Of a DNA stretch of 64,000 bases, positions 24,927 to 33,623 are shown one piece after another. The stretch is from Hyphomicrobiales bacterium. GTDB lineage: Bacteria; Pseudomonadota; Alphaproteobacteria; Rhizobiales; Devosiaceae. The notes below the pieces were generated by a model. The model worked only from the letters and a program-made list of their open reading frames with translations. It was not told the DNA's origin and did no database searches. The stretch's first letter is position 1, and every line of letters starts with the position of its first letter. The position numbers and the translations under genes were made by a program. Location: NCBI GenBank assembly GCA_900470445.1, contig UCAU01000013.1, positions 8,756-72,755 on the forward strand, in the 5' to 3' direction.

Positions 24927-25346
24927 TCAGAAGCCGAACACGCCGGTGAGGCTGGACTGGCCGTTGCCGTTCTGCACGCAGGAGCCATTGGTGTTCTGGC
25001 CGAACTGGAACAGGCCGCAGCTATTGTTGTCGCCATTCTGATGGATCGTGCCGTTGTGGCCATTGCCATTCTGCACGATGACGCCGTTATTGCCCGAGCC
25101 GGTCTGGCTGCCGCCAGCGGAATTGCCATTGCCGTGCTGGCTGACATTGGCACCCGTGGCGTTCATCCCCTGAAACAGCGAATAGAGGCCAAGCCCCAGG
25201 CCGAGCATCTGCGCCTCATCGGAATTGGTGGGGGCGTAGCTGATGGAAACCTGGCCGGCGGCAGTGGCCGGGGTGGCAATCGCGGCGACGCCGATGGCGG
25301 CAGCGACAAGGGCGGCAAGAGTGGTCTTGATGATCTTGGTGGTCAT
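24927..25346 (-). CDS. Curlin-repeat amyloid protein (CsgA/CsgB-like)
   Basis: Predicted secreted amyloid subunit of 139 residues. A signal peptide (MTTKIIKTTLAALVAAAIGV ending near TPATAAG) is followed by about 35 non-repeat residues (SDEAQMLGLGLGLYSLFQGM). Six short repeats of the Q-x-G-x2-N curlin pattern follow, for example SQHGNGN, SQTGSGN, VQNGNGH, HQNGDNN, FQFGQNT and VQNGNGQ. Two Cys lie in the last repeats. The longer non-repeat part and fewer repeats than the 26007-26438 protein suggest a nucleator/minor-subunit role, like CsgB, by inference. Third gene of the small curli locus. Confidence 0.82.
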   Translation of the reverse strand: MTTKIIKTTLAALVAAAIGVAAIATPATAAGQVSISYAPTNSDEAQMLGLGLGLYSLFQGMNATGANVSQHGNGNSAGGSQTGSGNNGVIVQNGNGHNGTIHQNGDNNSCGLFQFGQNTNGSCVQNGNGQSSLTGVFGF

Positions 25347-25486
25347 GGCGTCTCTCCTGTTTGTTGTGCGCTGGCTGTTGTCCAGCTGATGGTTTGACTA
25401 TGCAGGGGAGCGGCTGAACCGATCTGGAGCGCGATATTCACTCGGCGTTCACAGTCCGTGCACCAATTGGGCCAAAGTGCTAACGC

Positions 25487-25514
25487 AAAAAGGGCCTCAG
25501 CGAACTGAAGCCCC
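25487..25514 (-). terminator. Terminator downstream of csgH
   Basis: On the minus strand, GGGGCTTCAG-TTCG-CTGAGGCCC is followed by TTTTTGCG. This separates csgH from the curlin gene at 24927-25346, which therefore likely has its own promoter in 25347-25486. Confidence 0.72.
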
Positions 25515-25541
25515 TATGGGTGTCGGCGATGCAGTCTTGAT

Positions 25542-25937
25542 TCAAAGCGTGGTGACAAGGTCCTGATCGCAATCGAGTTTCTGGCCATTGGCCGTCACTT
25601 CGAACACCAGATCATATTTGGACCCGGCATTGATCATGACTTTGCCGAGCGAAACCTTGTCATGCGCCGCCGCCGAGAAATTGCCGCCCTGGCTGATATT
25701 GCTGCTGCCGCCAGAACCCGAGCTTTGCAGCCGGAACTGGTAGGAGCCATTGACCGCTACATCGGTGCGCAGTGCCCCTTCGAGCATGAGCATGCCGTTC
25801 TGGGTGGTCGAGGTTATGCCGCACTGCACCGGGCCGGTGGTGGTGGTTCCGGCCTGCCCGCTGGTCACGGCGAAGGCTGCAAGGCTTAGGCCGAACAGGG
25901 CAGGGATGACGCCTAAACGTTTGTCGAAGCTAAGCAT
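25542..25937 (-). CDS. csgH: CsgH-like curli chaperone
   Basis: Periplasmic protein of 131 residues that fits the alphaproteobacterial CsgH family, an Ig-like CsgC relative that stops curlin from forming fibres too early. An N-terminal hydrophobic export segment (VIPALFGLSLAAFAV, cleavage near SGQAG) is followed by a beta-rich body: VQCGITSTTQNGMLMLEGAL, NGSYQFRLQSSGSGG, SNISQGGNFSAAAHDKVSLG and YDLVFEVTANGQKLDCDQDL. Its place between two curlin-repeat genes on the same strand strongly supports the assignment. Two Cys may form a disulfide. Confidence 0.82.
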   Translation of the reverse strand: MLSFDKRLGVIPALFGLSLAAFAVTSGQAGTTTTGPVQCGITSTTQNGMLMLEGALRTDVAVNGSYQFRLQSSGSGGSSNISQGGNFSAAAHDKVSLGKVMINAGSKYDLVFEVTANGQKLDCDQDLVTTL

Positions 25938-26006
25938 TTCTAAAAATCTCCCGTTCTAGGATGCAGCCGGAAGGAACAGGCCCTTCCGGCTCAAGGTCAT
26001 CAAGCA

Positions 26007-26438
26007 TCAGGGGCAGGCCTGGACGAACGCGGTGACATTGCCGGCACCGGCCTGGGTGACATTAGCGCTGCAGCCATTGCCGACCTGCACGCCGGCGGCG
26101 ACATTGCCATTGCCGTCCTGGGTCAGGATAGCGGTGTGGTTGTCGCCGAACTGGCCGACGCCGGCGGCATTGTTGTTGCCGTGCTGCCAGGTGTCGCCAT
26201 AGTTGTTATTGCCCTGCTGGCCGATGGCGCCGACATTGTTGTGGCCGGACTGATGGCCGATGGCCGAGTTCCAATTGCCGGTCTGGGAAATGCCCAGGCT
26301 GTTGTTCCAGCCGGACTGGTTGCCGCCGGCGGCATTGCCGAAGCCCCACTGATTGACCCAGACGCCAGCGGCCATGGCGGGCGCTGCGGTGACGGCGAGC
26401 ATTGCGGCGATTGCGGTGGTGATGACGATGCGCTTCAT
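26007..26438 (-). CDS. csgA: Major curlin-like subunit (CsgA-like)
   Basis: Secreted amyloid subunit of 143 residues. A signal peptide (MKRIVITTAIAAMLAVTAAP ending AMAAG) is followed at once by about nine repeats of roughly 11 residues with the Q-x-G-x2-N core: NQSGWNN, SQTGNWN, HQSGHNN, QQGNNN, WQHGNNN, GQFGDNH, TQDGNGN, VQVGNGC and TQAGAGN. This is the half-unit of the 22-residue curlin motif and predicts a beta-solenoid fibre. First gene of the curlin-csgH-curlin set. No CsgG, CsgE or CsgF gene lies in the window. Confidence 0.86.
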   Translation of the reverse strand: MKRIVITTAIAAMLAVTAAPAMAAGVWVNQWGFGNAAGGNQSGWNNSLGISQTGNWNSAIGHQSGHNNVGAIGQQGNNNYGDTWQHGNNNAAGVGQFGDNHTAILTQDGNGNVAAGVQVGNGCSANVTQAGAGNVTAFVQACP

Positions 26439-26575
26439 TTGACTTCTCCTGTTTGGCGGCGCTCCCTCCGAGCGCTTCTTGCCGATGACGATTGGTTTAA
26501 ACAGGCGAGCCGGAACGCTGACTGAACCCCGGATTCAGATTCCGTTCATTCTCAAAAAAAGCGCAGCGGCGGGTT

Positions 26576-28159
26576 TTACCCCAGCGCGATCTCCCGCTCG
26601 ATGCCGATGGCGTCGAGGAAATCGCGGTCATGGCTGACCACCAGCAAGGCTCCGTCATAGCCGCGCAAACCGGCCTCCACCTGCTCGATGGCATGGATAT
26701 CGAGGTGGTTGGTCGGCTCGTCGAGGATCAGCAATTGCGGCGGATTATTACCGCCAATGGTGCAGGCCAGTCCAGCCCGCAGGGTTTCCCCGCCGCTGAG
26801 CGTACCTACCAATTGCAGCGCAGCGTCGGCCCGGAACATGAAGCGAGCCAGCGCCGCTCGTCCGGTATTCTCATCCGCATCGGGATTGAGGCGGCGGAAA
26901 TTGTCGCGAATGCTGAGGGCAGGGTCGAGCAGGCTCACGGTCTGGTCGAGCAGGGCATAGGGCACCAGGATACGCACCGCGCCAGCGGTGGGCGGCAGAT
27001 CGCCCGTCAGCAGCCGCAGCAGCGTCGTCTTGCCCGAGCCATTGGGGCCGGTGATGGCCACGCGCTCCGGCCCGATAATGCTGAACGAGGCGTTGGCAAT
27101 GATCGGCGCCTCGGGCACAGGTCCGCCGCTGAGGCTATCGACCTGCAATACGGTGCGACCTGCTGGAAGGCCCGAGGGCGTCAATGTGACAGAGAGCGGG
27201 GTGAGGATTTCGATCTGTGATCTGGCCTCGCTGGCGGCTTCAGATGCCTCGGCACGCAAGCGGCTGGCCAGCCGCGCATTGCCGCCGCTGGTGTTTTCCG
27301 AATTTTCCTTCATGCCGCCCAGCATGATGCGCGGAATGTCGCCCTTGGCCGCCTTGCGCTTACCCGCGCCATCCTTGCGCGCCTTCTTCTCCGCGACGGC
27401 CTGCAGCTTGCGGTCGACTTCGGCCACCTTGCGTTCGGCCGAGGCCAATTGGTGCTCGGCCGAGGCCAGTTCCAGCGCCTTGCGCTCGCTGTAATGGTCC
27501 CAATTGCCGCCATAGGTCTTGGCGCCCAGGCTGGTGAGTTCGACGATAGAATCCATTTCGCGCAGCAAAGTGCGATCATGGCTGACCACGATCGCTCCGC
27601 CGCGCCAGCGATGCAGCAGGTCGGCCACGGCCTGCCGGCCATCGGCGTCGAGATTATTGGTGGGCTCATCGAGCAGGATCATGTCGGGCTTGGCGAGGAT
27701 CAGCCGGGCGAGCGATAGCCGGGTGCGCTGGCCGCCGCTCAATGTCGATATCAAGCGGTCGGTGTCGAGGGCCGGCAATTGTACCTCGGCCAGCGTAGTC
27801 TCGATGCGGCCGGGCAGGGACCAGTCGGCTTCGCCGGCGTCGTCGGCAGTGCCGAGACCCTGTTCGAGGCGATTCAGCCGCGCGAGTTCACCGGCAATAC
27901 CCAAATGGCCAGCGACCGTTTCAGCAGGATCGACCTGTACGGATTGTTCCAGCACGCCCAGCGTGCCGGTTATGCTGATCGAGCCGGATGAGGGTGAAAC
28001 CTCTCCCGTGATCAGGCGGAGCAGGGTGGATTTGCCTGTGCCGTTGCGGCCGATCAGTCCGGTGCGTTCACTGCCGAAGCTGAGGTCGAGGCCGGTGAAA
28101 AGTGGCTGATTGTCAGGCGTGGAATAGGAGACTTGGTGCAGCGTGATGGAGGTAGGCAT
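26576..28159 (-). CDS. ABC-F family ATPase
   Basis: Cytoplasmic tandem-ATPase protein of 527 residues with no membrane segments, a ribosome-associated translation factor type. First cassette: Walker A GRNGTGKST, signature LSGGQRTRLSLARL, Walker B ILLDEPTNNLD. A charged linker of about 100 residues follows (ERKVAEVDRKLQAVAEKKAR). Second cassette: GPNGSGKTT, LSGGETLRAGLA, ILDEPTNHLD. The linker is basic and coiled-coil-like as in Uup/EttA relatives; the specific subgroup is not clear, and antibiotic protection should not be assumed. A GATGGAGGTAGGC ribosome region precedes the ATG. Confidence 0.92.
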   Translation of the reverse strand: MPTSITLHQVSYSTPDNQPLFTGLDLSFGSERTGLIGRNGTGKSTLLRLITGEVSPSSGSISITGTLGVLEQSVQVDPAETVAGHLGIAGELARLNRLEQGLGTADDAGEADWSLPGRIETTLAEVQLPALDTDRLISTLSGGQRTRLSLARLILAKPDMILLDEPTNNLDADGRQAVADLLHRWRGGAIVVSHDRTLLREMDSIVELTSLGAKTYGGNWDHYSERKALELASAEHQLASAERKVAEVDRKLQAVAEKKARKDGAGKRKAAKGDIPRIMLGGMKENSENTSGGNARLASRLRAEASEAASEARSQIEILTPLSVTLTPSGLPAGRTVLQVDSLSGGPVPEAPIIANASFSIIGPERVAITGPNGSGKTTLLRLLTGDLPPTAGAVRILVPYALLDQTVSLLDPALSIRDNFRRLNPDADENTGRAALARFMFRADAALQLVGTLSGGETLRAGLACTIGGNNPPQLLILDEPTNHLDIHAIEQVEAGLRGYDGALLVVSHDRDFLDAIGIEREIALG

Positions 28160-28301
28160 GGACAGATTCCGAATGAGCGATGCGGATGAGGCAGTCGGTC
28201 ATCGAGAATTCCATTGGGTACCGTCCGGTCTGTGCTGCGGGTGGGTTGAAAATAGGCAGGGTGGTGGAGATGTCAAGTTTTGGCGGCTTCTTTGCCCCCA
28301 A

Positions 28302-28394
28302 AGACCTCATGGTGAGCCTGTCGAACCACGAGGTCGGGCGAGTGGAGGCTTGAGTGCCACGACCTCGTCCTTCGACAAGCTCAGGATGAGGTCT
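28302..28394. repeat. Dispersed palindromic repeat, family 1 copy A
   Basis: Arms beginning AGACCTCATGGTGAGCCTG and ending AAGCTCAGGATGAGGTCT pair as an imperfect inverted repeat around a 20-bp spacer, with inner CCACGAGGTCG/CGACCTCGT. A nearly identical copy lies at 48553-48645; the match continues into ACTGGGG on the right side. It occupies part of the 425-bp gap 28160-28584, which holds no gene. Confidence 0.85.
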
Positions 28395-28431
28395 ACTGGG
28401 GATTCGCTGGTTGGGATCCATACCCGTCGCA

Positions 28432-28515
28432 CCGTCATTGCCCGGCTTGTCCGGGCAATCCATGTTGCAGCGCATGCGGGGCGATGGATCACCCGGACAA
28501 GCCGGGTGATGACGG
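28432..28515. repeat. Palindromic repeat pair, family 2
   Basis: Arms 28432-28463 and 28484-28515 are inverted copies. Each arm is itself a hairpin: ATTGCCCGG-CTTGT-CCGGGCAAT on the left and ATCACCCGG-ACAAG-CCGGGTGAT on the right. The four differences between arms fall on opposite sides of the stems, so pairing is kept. It lies directly after the family 1 copy in the same gene-free gap. Confidence 0.8.
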
Positions 28516-28584
28516 TGGTGGTGGGGCGGGCCGACCGAAAATTGATTCCGCCGTTGCCTCTACCGCTGTGATCTATCTACAAAA

Positions 28585-30081
28585 CTACGCCAGATACCGC
28601 TTCTTCAAATGCGCTTTGAAGAAGTCCGCATTCAGCGGCTCGCCCGTGGCGCGGGTAATCAGCTCAGGCGTCGACCAGCGCGAGCCCTGGCTCCAGATAT
28701 TGTCCGAGCGCCACTGATTGACGCCGGTGAAGTCGCCCTTGCGAATGTCCTCGCGCACCTTGGGTTGTGCCTTTTCCAGCGCTGCCCATTGCTGGGCCGC
28801 GATCATGGCGCCCAGTGTGTAGCTGGGGAAGTAGCCGAAGGCCCCGCCCGGCCAATGTACGTCCTGCATCGGGCCGTCCTTGGGGTCGGCCAGGGTGGAG
28901 AGGCCCAGATATTCGGTCATCTTGGCGTCCCAGGCCTCGGGAATCTGGCTGGCCTCGAGCTTGCCGTTGACCAGATCCTGTTCCAGTTCGTAGCGCAGGA
29001 TGACGTGGAGCGGGTAGGTGACTTCGTCGGCATCGACGCGGATATAGCCGCGCTCGACATAGTTCACTTCGCTCAGGATATCGGCGATGTCCCAGCCGGG
29101 AATGGCATCTTCGCCCAGATGCAGATGCACCAGCGGCAGGGCGAATTCCCAGAATTCGGGACTGCGCGACAGCTGCATTTCCACGAACAGGCTCTGGCTT
29201 TCGTGAATGCCCATGCCGCGTGCCTTGCCCAGCGGCCAGTGCGACCACTCCTTGGGCAGGCCCTGCTCGTAGAGCGCGTGACCCGTCTCGTGCAGCACGC
29301 CCATCAGCGAGGACAGGAATTCGTCGGTGCGGTAACGCGTGGTCATGCGCACATCGGTTGGCACACCGCCGCAGAAGGGGTGGTGCGACACGGCCAGTGA
29401 GCCATGGGTGAAGTCAAAGCCCACCGCGCGCATGGCGGCAAGGCCAAGCTCGCGCTGCTTTTCAATGGGGTAGGGGCCGCTCAGCGCCTTGCGGGGCCGC
29501 TTGGCGAGGCGTTCTTCCTGGGCGGCCAGTGCCTCGGGCACGAAGCCCTTGAGGAAGCTCTTGAGATCGCCGAACACCAGATCGAGATCGGCCGTGCGAT
29601 TGCCGGGATCGTATTGCTCCATCAGCGCGTCATAGGGCGCCAGCTTCAGTGCCTCGGCGCGCAATTGAGCTTCTTCACGCACCAGCGCCACGACGCCTTC
29701 AAATGCCGGCAGGAAGCTGTCCCAGTCATTCTTGGCGCGCAGCTCGCGCCACAGCTGTTCCGAGCGCATGGTAGCCGCCGTGCGGCGCTCGACGAATTCG
29801 GTGGGCAGGCAGGTGGCGTTGACATAGCTGCGCCGGAATTCAACCAGCGCCAGCTTCTGGTCTTCCGACTCAACCTCTGTTTCCGCCGCCGCGATCCAAT
29901 CGGCGATTTCGGGCGCGGTCGATTGGGCATGATAGAGCCCGGCCAGGTTGGACATGGCCTCGGCCCGCTTTTCCCCGCCGCCAACGGCCATGTGGGTGGC
30001 TTCGTCAGCCCCCAGAATGGACAGCGCATGCTCCAGCGCTTCGAGTTTGCGGCCGAGATCGTCGAGTTTGCTGAAGGACAT
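28585..30081 (-). CDS. Carboxypeptidase Taq (M32 family)
   Basis: Zinc carboxypeptidase, cytoplasmic, 498 residues as expected for the family. The catalytic HETGH motif is in GVLHETGHALYEQGLP near residue 260, with the downstream IHESQSLFVEMQLSR that supplies the third metal ligand. HPFCGGVPTDVRMTTRY and SYTLGAMIAAQQWAALE are further M32 signatures. ATG at 30081 starts the conserved N-terminus MSFSKLDDLGRKLEALEHAL. It lies at the right edge of the non-flagellar interval. Confidence 0.94.
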   Translation of the reverse strand: MSFSKLDDLGRKLEALEHALSILGADEATHMAVGGGEKRAEAMSNLAGLYHAQSTAPEIADWIAAAETEVESEDQKLALVEFRRSYVNATCLPTEFVERRTAATMRSEQLWRELRAKNDWDSFLPAFEGVVALVREEAQLRAEALKLAPYDALMEQYDPGNRTADLDLVFGDLKSFLKGFVPEALAAQEERLAKRPRKALSGPYPIEKQRELGLAAMRAVGFDFTHGSLAVSHHPFCGGVPTDVRMTTRYRTDEFLSSLMGVLHETGHALYEQGLPKEWSHWPLGKARGMGIHESQSLFVEMQLSRSPEFWEFALPLVHLHLGEDAIPGWDIADILSEVNYVERGYIRVDADEVTYPLHVILRYELEQDLVNGKLEASQIPEAWDAKMTEYLGLSTLADPKDGPMQDVHWPGGAFGYFPSYTLGAMIAAQQWAALEKAQPKVREDIRKGDFTGVNQWRSDNIWSQGSRWSTPELITRATGEPLNADFFKAHLKKRYLA

Positions 30082-30303
30082 GGGCAGGCTCCAAATTTGC
30101 GCCCAGAGGTGTTCCATAGCTCGGCGTTAAGGGCAAGGTGTGCCCATAAAAGGGGAAGAGGCGCAGCCGGGGAGACTGCGCCTCTGGGGAAGGCCGGATC
30201 TGTTCTGGAGCCGGCCAGGCAAGGTCCTTCTGGACTCCGCCGGGAGCGCCCGGCCGCACCATTGGGGGAATGTGCGGCGGGAAACTGGGAGGTGGCGCGC
30301 TGC

Positions 30304-31041
30304 CTAGAAAGGCAGGATGGCGTCCATCACCTGCTGGCCGTAGCGGGGCTGCTGGACATCGGTGATCTGGCCGCGGCCGCCGTAGGAGATGCGGGCTTCG
30401 GCGATCTTGGCCGAGGGGATGGTATTGTTGGCGCGGATATCGGAGGGGCGCACGATGCCGGTAACGATCAGGTCGCGGACTTCGAAATTCACCCGCACTT
30501 CCTGGCGACCCTCGATCACCAGATTGCCGTTGGGCAGGATCTGGGTGACCACGGCCGCAACCGAGGTTTCCAGGCTTTCCGAGCGGTTGACGGAGCCGGC
30601 GCCCTTATTGGCCATGCCCGAGGTGAAGTCGACGGCGGCGGAGGGATCGATGGCGCCGGCCGAAACGTCCTTGATGGCAGTGCCCAGGATGCCGCCCATG
30701 CCGGCGCTATTGGTGGCGCTGCGGCTGGAATTGGTGGCGTTGTCGATCTGGGCGCTGTCATTGATGGTCACGACGATGGTCAGGATATCACCGATGCGGT
30801 GGGCGCGCTCATCCTTGAAGAAGCCGCGGGCCGAGGTGCGGTAGAGCGAATTGGCCTGGTAGGTATCGGCAATGGCTTCGGGCATCGGCATGCGCACCGG
30901 CTGATAGCCGGCCACGGTCGTGGGGTCCTCGATGGCGGTCAGCACCGGGGCCTTGCCCACATTGGCGAGGCGATCTGTGGTGGTGCAGGCAACGAGCGAG
31001 CCGGTGAGCAGCAGCAGGGCGGAGAGTTTGACGAGCAGCAT
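30304..31041 (-). CDS. flgH: Flagellar L-ring protein FlgH
   Basis: Outer-membrane lipoprotein that forms the L ring. The 245 residues start with a signal peptide and lipobox LLTGSLVAC (Cys19). SLYRTSARGFFKDERAHRIG, DILTIVVTINDSAQ and the C-terminal SYGGRGQITDVQQPRYGQQV are family-typical. Last gene of flgF-flgG-flgA-flgH, 17 bp after flgA. Confidence 0.95.
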   Translation of the reverse strand: MLLVKLSALLLLTGSLVACTTTDRLANVGKAPVLTAIEDPTTVAGYQPVRMPMPEAIADTYQANSLYRTSARGFFKDERAHRIGDILTIVVTINDSAQIDNATNSSRSATNSAGMGGILGTAIKDVSAGAIDPSAAVDFTSGMANKGAGSVNRSESLETSVAAVVTQILPNGNLVIEGRQEVRVNFEVRDLIVTGIVRPSDIRANNTIPSAKIAEARISYGGRGQITDVQQPRYGQQVMDAILPF

Positions 31042-31058
31042 TTTAGGGGCTCCTGAGC

Positions 31059-32000
31059 TTAGAGGCCGGCAATTGAAAGGGGGGCGGCGCTGACCTCGAC
31101 AGCACCGGCGGCAATGGCGGTGGCGTTGATGACGCGCTTGGAGATGAGGTTGAGCACCTGCACCGGCCCGCCGGTGGCGGCGCTGGTAATGGCCTGGCCC
31201 TTGACGGTCAGCGTCATCGGGCCCTTACGGAAATAGATGGTGACCAACTGGTTCTTGGCGATCAGCTGGGGGATGGCGACGTCGGATGGCTTGAGCATCA
31301 TGCCCTCGCGGGTCTGACGAGTCAGCGCCATGCCCACCAGCTGGTGGAACTGGGCAATTCCTGCGGTCTCGGCAAAGCGCAGCGCCACCGGGCGCATCTC
31401 GATATCGTCGGCCGACAGCACGGCGCCCGCGGGCAGGTTGGCCTTGAGATGGGGCGCCGCGATCATCAGTTCGATCGTGCCGGCAACATCGAGCGGCTGG
31501 GCTTCGCCGGCAATCGCGAAGCGGGCGGTGAAGGCGCCGGTGCCCGGCAGGTAGCGTAGGCTGATAATGCTGGCGGGCTCGGCGACCGGTTCGGCGTTGA
31601 ACGGGGCGATGCGTGTGTTGAACAGCATGTCGGCCGTCATGCCATCGGCAATGATACCGCGCTGGCGCAGGTCGGCGGTAATCAGAGCGGTGAGGCTTGC
31701 TTCATCCACGACGCTGCTCGCGCGAGTCACGCGGCTGGCGGTGGCGCCGCTATTGTCGAACCCCGTAATGCCCACGCGCGCGGCGGCTGCGGTGATGTCG
31801 GCCAGTGGCACCAACCCGCTGGTGCCCGGCTTGGGCGAGCGGAACAGGGGCTGCTCGGCGTCGATCCCGGCCTGCTCGAACATGTCGCCCACGGTGACCA
31901 CCGCGGCCGAGACAACGATGTCGGTCTTGAGCACGGGCGCGGCAAAGGCGGTGCCGATCAGCAGTGCGGTGGCGAGAGCGGCAAGCAATGTACGGGTCAT
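31059..32000 (-). CDS. flgA: P-ring assembly chaperone FlgA
   Basis: Periplasmic chaperone for FlgI. The 313 residues start with a signal peptide (MTRTLLAALATALLIGTAFA). The C-terminal half has the SAF/FlgA domain: LPAGAVLSADDIEMRPVALR, VGMALTRQTREGMMLKPSDV and KNQLVTIYFRKGPMTLTVKG with QVLNLISKRVINA. The N-terminal part (DIVVSAAVVTVGDMFEQAGI) is longer than in enterobacterial FlgA, which is usual in Alphaproteobacteria. Spacing to flgG is 12 bp. Confidence 0.93.
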   Translation of the reverse strand: MTRTLLAALATALLIGTAFAAPVLKTDIVVSAAVVTVGDMFEQAGIDAEQPLFRSPKPGTSGLVPLADITAAAARVGITGFDNSGATASRVTRASSVVDEASLTALITADLRQRGIIADGMTADMLFNTRIAPFNAEPVAEPASIISLRYLPGTGAFTARFAIAGEAQPLDVAGTIELMIAAPHLKANLPAGAVLSADDIEMRPVALRFAETAGIAQFHQLVGMALTRQTREGMMLKPSDVAIPQLIAKNQLVTIYFRKGPMTLTVKGQAITSAATGGPVQVLNLISKRVINATAIAAGAVEVSAAPLSIAGL

Positions 32001-32012
32001 CTATGCTCTCCC

Positions 32013-32798
32013 TTAGCGAAGTTGGCTGGTGGCCTGCATCATCGTGTCGGCGCCAGAGATGATGCGGGCATTCATCTCGTAGGCGCGCTGGGCAGCGATG
32101 AGATCAGCGATTTCGGTGACCGAATTGACATTGGCCATTTCGAGATAGTTCTGCAGCAGATTGCCGGTGCCGTCCCGATTGGGCAGCTCCACCTGAGCCG
32201 GGCCGCTGGCGGCGGTTTCGGTGAAGAGGTTATCGCCCAGCGATTCCAGGCCCGATTTGTTGACGAAGCGGGCGAGCTGGAGCTGGCCCAACTCAGTCGG
32301 GTTGGTGTCATTGTTGAGATAGGCTTCGACCACGCCATCGGCCGAGATCGACACCGAGGTGGCGGTGCCCGGAATGGTGATATTAGGCTCGATGGCATAG
32401 CCGCTCGAATTGACCAGCGTGCCCTCGGCGCTGCGCTCGAATGAGCCGTCGCGGGTGTAGCCGGTGCGGCCATCGGGCATGGTGACCATGAAGAAGCCTT
32501 CGCCGCGAATGGCGACATCGAGCTCACGTTCGGTCATGCTCACACTGCCCTGGCTCATCACGCGGGGGGTGGAGACGGTGCGCACGCCCGAGCCGATCTC
32601 GAGGCCGGCCGGCAGCATGGTGCCCTGGTCCGAGGTTTGCGAGCCGGCGCGGGTGATCTGCTGGTAGAGCAGGTCCTGGAATTCGGCGCGCTGGCGCTTG
32701 TAGCCAGTGGTACGCATGTTGGCGATATTGTTGGAAATAACTTCGACGTTGCGTTCCTGAGCGCTCATGCCGGTCGATGCGATGTAGAGGGCTTTCAT
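32013..32798 (-). CDS. flgG: Flagellar distal rod protein FlgG
   Basis: Builds the distal rod across the periplasm. The 261 residues begin MKALYIASTGMSAQERNVEV with SNNIANMRTTGYKRQRAEFQ. The central LDVAIRGEGFFMVTMPDGRT and the end YLEMANVNSVTEIADLIAAQ, RAYEMNARIISGADTMMQ are diagnostic. Second gene of the flgF operon, 16 bp after flgF. Confidence 0.96.
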   Translation of the reverse strand: MKALYIASTGMSAQERNVEVISNNIANMRTTGYKRQRAEFQDLLYQQITRAGSQTSDQGTMLPAGLEIGSGVRTVSTPRVMSQGSVSMTERELDVAIRGEGFFMVTMPDGRTGYTRDGSFERSAEGTLVNSSGYAIEPNITIPGTATSVSISADGVVEAYLNNDTNPTELGQLQLARFVNKSGLESLGDNLFTETAASGPAQVELPNRDGTGNLLQNYLEMANVNSVTEIADLIAAQRAYEMNARIISGADTMMQATSQLR

Positions 32799-32814
32799 GG
32801 CTTTTCCTCAGGAC

Positions 32815-33555
32815 TTAAGCGTTGGCATCGCCGAGACGCTGAATGGCCGAGCGGCGGAGCTCGTCCTGTTTCTGCGTCAGCGAGGCGATGGATTCGTAGG
32901 AGCGGGTGACGCGGATCATCTCGGCCATTTCGGAGACGCCCGACACGTTGGAGCGTTCGACAAAGCCCTGCATGGCGCGGGTATTGGTTGCCGCGACGGG
33001 CGTGCCGCCGGCATAGAGATTGGCGCCCTCGCGGGTCAGGTCCTGCACATTGGCGAATTCGACCAGGCGCAACCGGTCCTTGGGGCCGGCGCTGGAGCTG
33101 ACCGAGCCGTCGGCGGCAATCTCGATGCCGCTTTCTTCGGGGCCGAACTGGATCGGACCGCCTTCGCCGAGTACCGGGTTGCCGTTGAGGTCGACCAGCG
33201 TGCCGTTATTGCTGATCTGGAAGGAGCCGGACTTGGTCCAGCGTTCGCCGGCGCCGGTCTGCACGGCGAAGAAGCCTTCGCCATTGAGCGCGACATCGAG
33301 CTCGTTGCCGGTCTGCACCATGGCGCCGCCCGACATGTCATGCATCGTCGCCCAGTCCTGCACATAGGAGAGCGGCTGGTCGCGGGTCTGGAAATCCTGG
33401 TCGCGGGCGACCGGCATGATGTATTCTTCAAACAGCAGGTTCTCGGCCTTGAAGCCGGTAGTGTTGATGTTGGCCATATTGTTGGCCACCACATCCATCT
33501 GCCGCTGTAGCGCGATCTGCCTGCTGAGGCTGATCAGTTGCGCGTTTCCGATCAT
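32815..33555 (-). CDS. flgF: Flagellar proximal rod protein FlgF
   Basis: Rod protein of 246 residues with the rod/hook N-terminus IALQRQMDVVANNMANINTT, the central ELDVALNGEGFFAVQ, and a C-terminal helix SNVSGVSEMAEMIRVTRSYE. First gene of flgF-flgG-flgA-flgH. A sigma-54 promoter lies about 70-85 bases upstream and a tandem enhancer-like palindrome lies further upstream. The operon is divergent from fliL. Confidence 0.95.
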   Translation of the reverse strand: MIGNAQLISLSRQIALQRQMDVVANNMANINTTGFKAENLLFEEYIMPVARDQDFQTRDQPLSYVQDWATMHDMSGGAMVQTGNELDVALNGEGFFAVQTGAGERWTKSGSFQISNNGTLVDLNGNPVLGEGGPIQFGPEESGIEIAADGSVSSSAGPKDRLRLVEFANVQDLTREGANLYAGGTPVAATNTRAMQGFVERSNVSGVSEMAEMIRVTRSYESIASLTQKQDELRRSAIQRLGDANA

Positions 33556-33623
33556 CGCTGATCCCCGGTGTTAACGTCCCCGAAGCCGCCGACTTCCCCA
33601 AGCCTTGGCCTCGCCGTTTACAT

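Noticed and set aside
26007-26438. Short periodic repeats as a CRISPR-like array or tandem DNA repeat
   Set aside because: The period lies in the protein (Q-x-G-x2-N curlin repeats); DNA units are not identical and there are no spacers.
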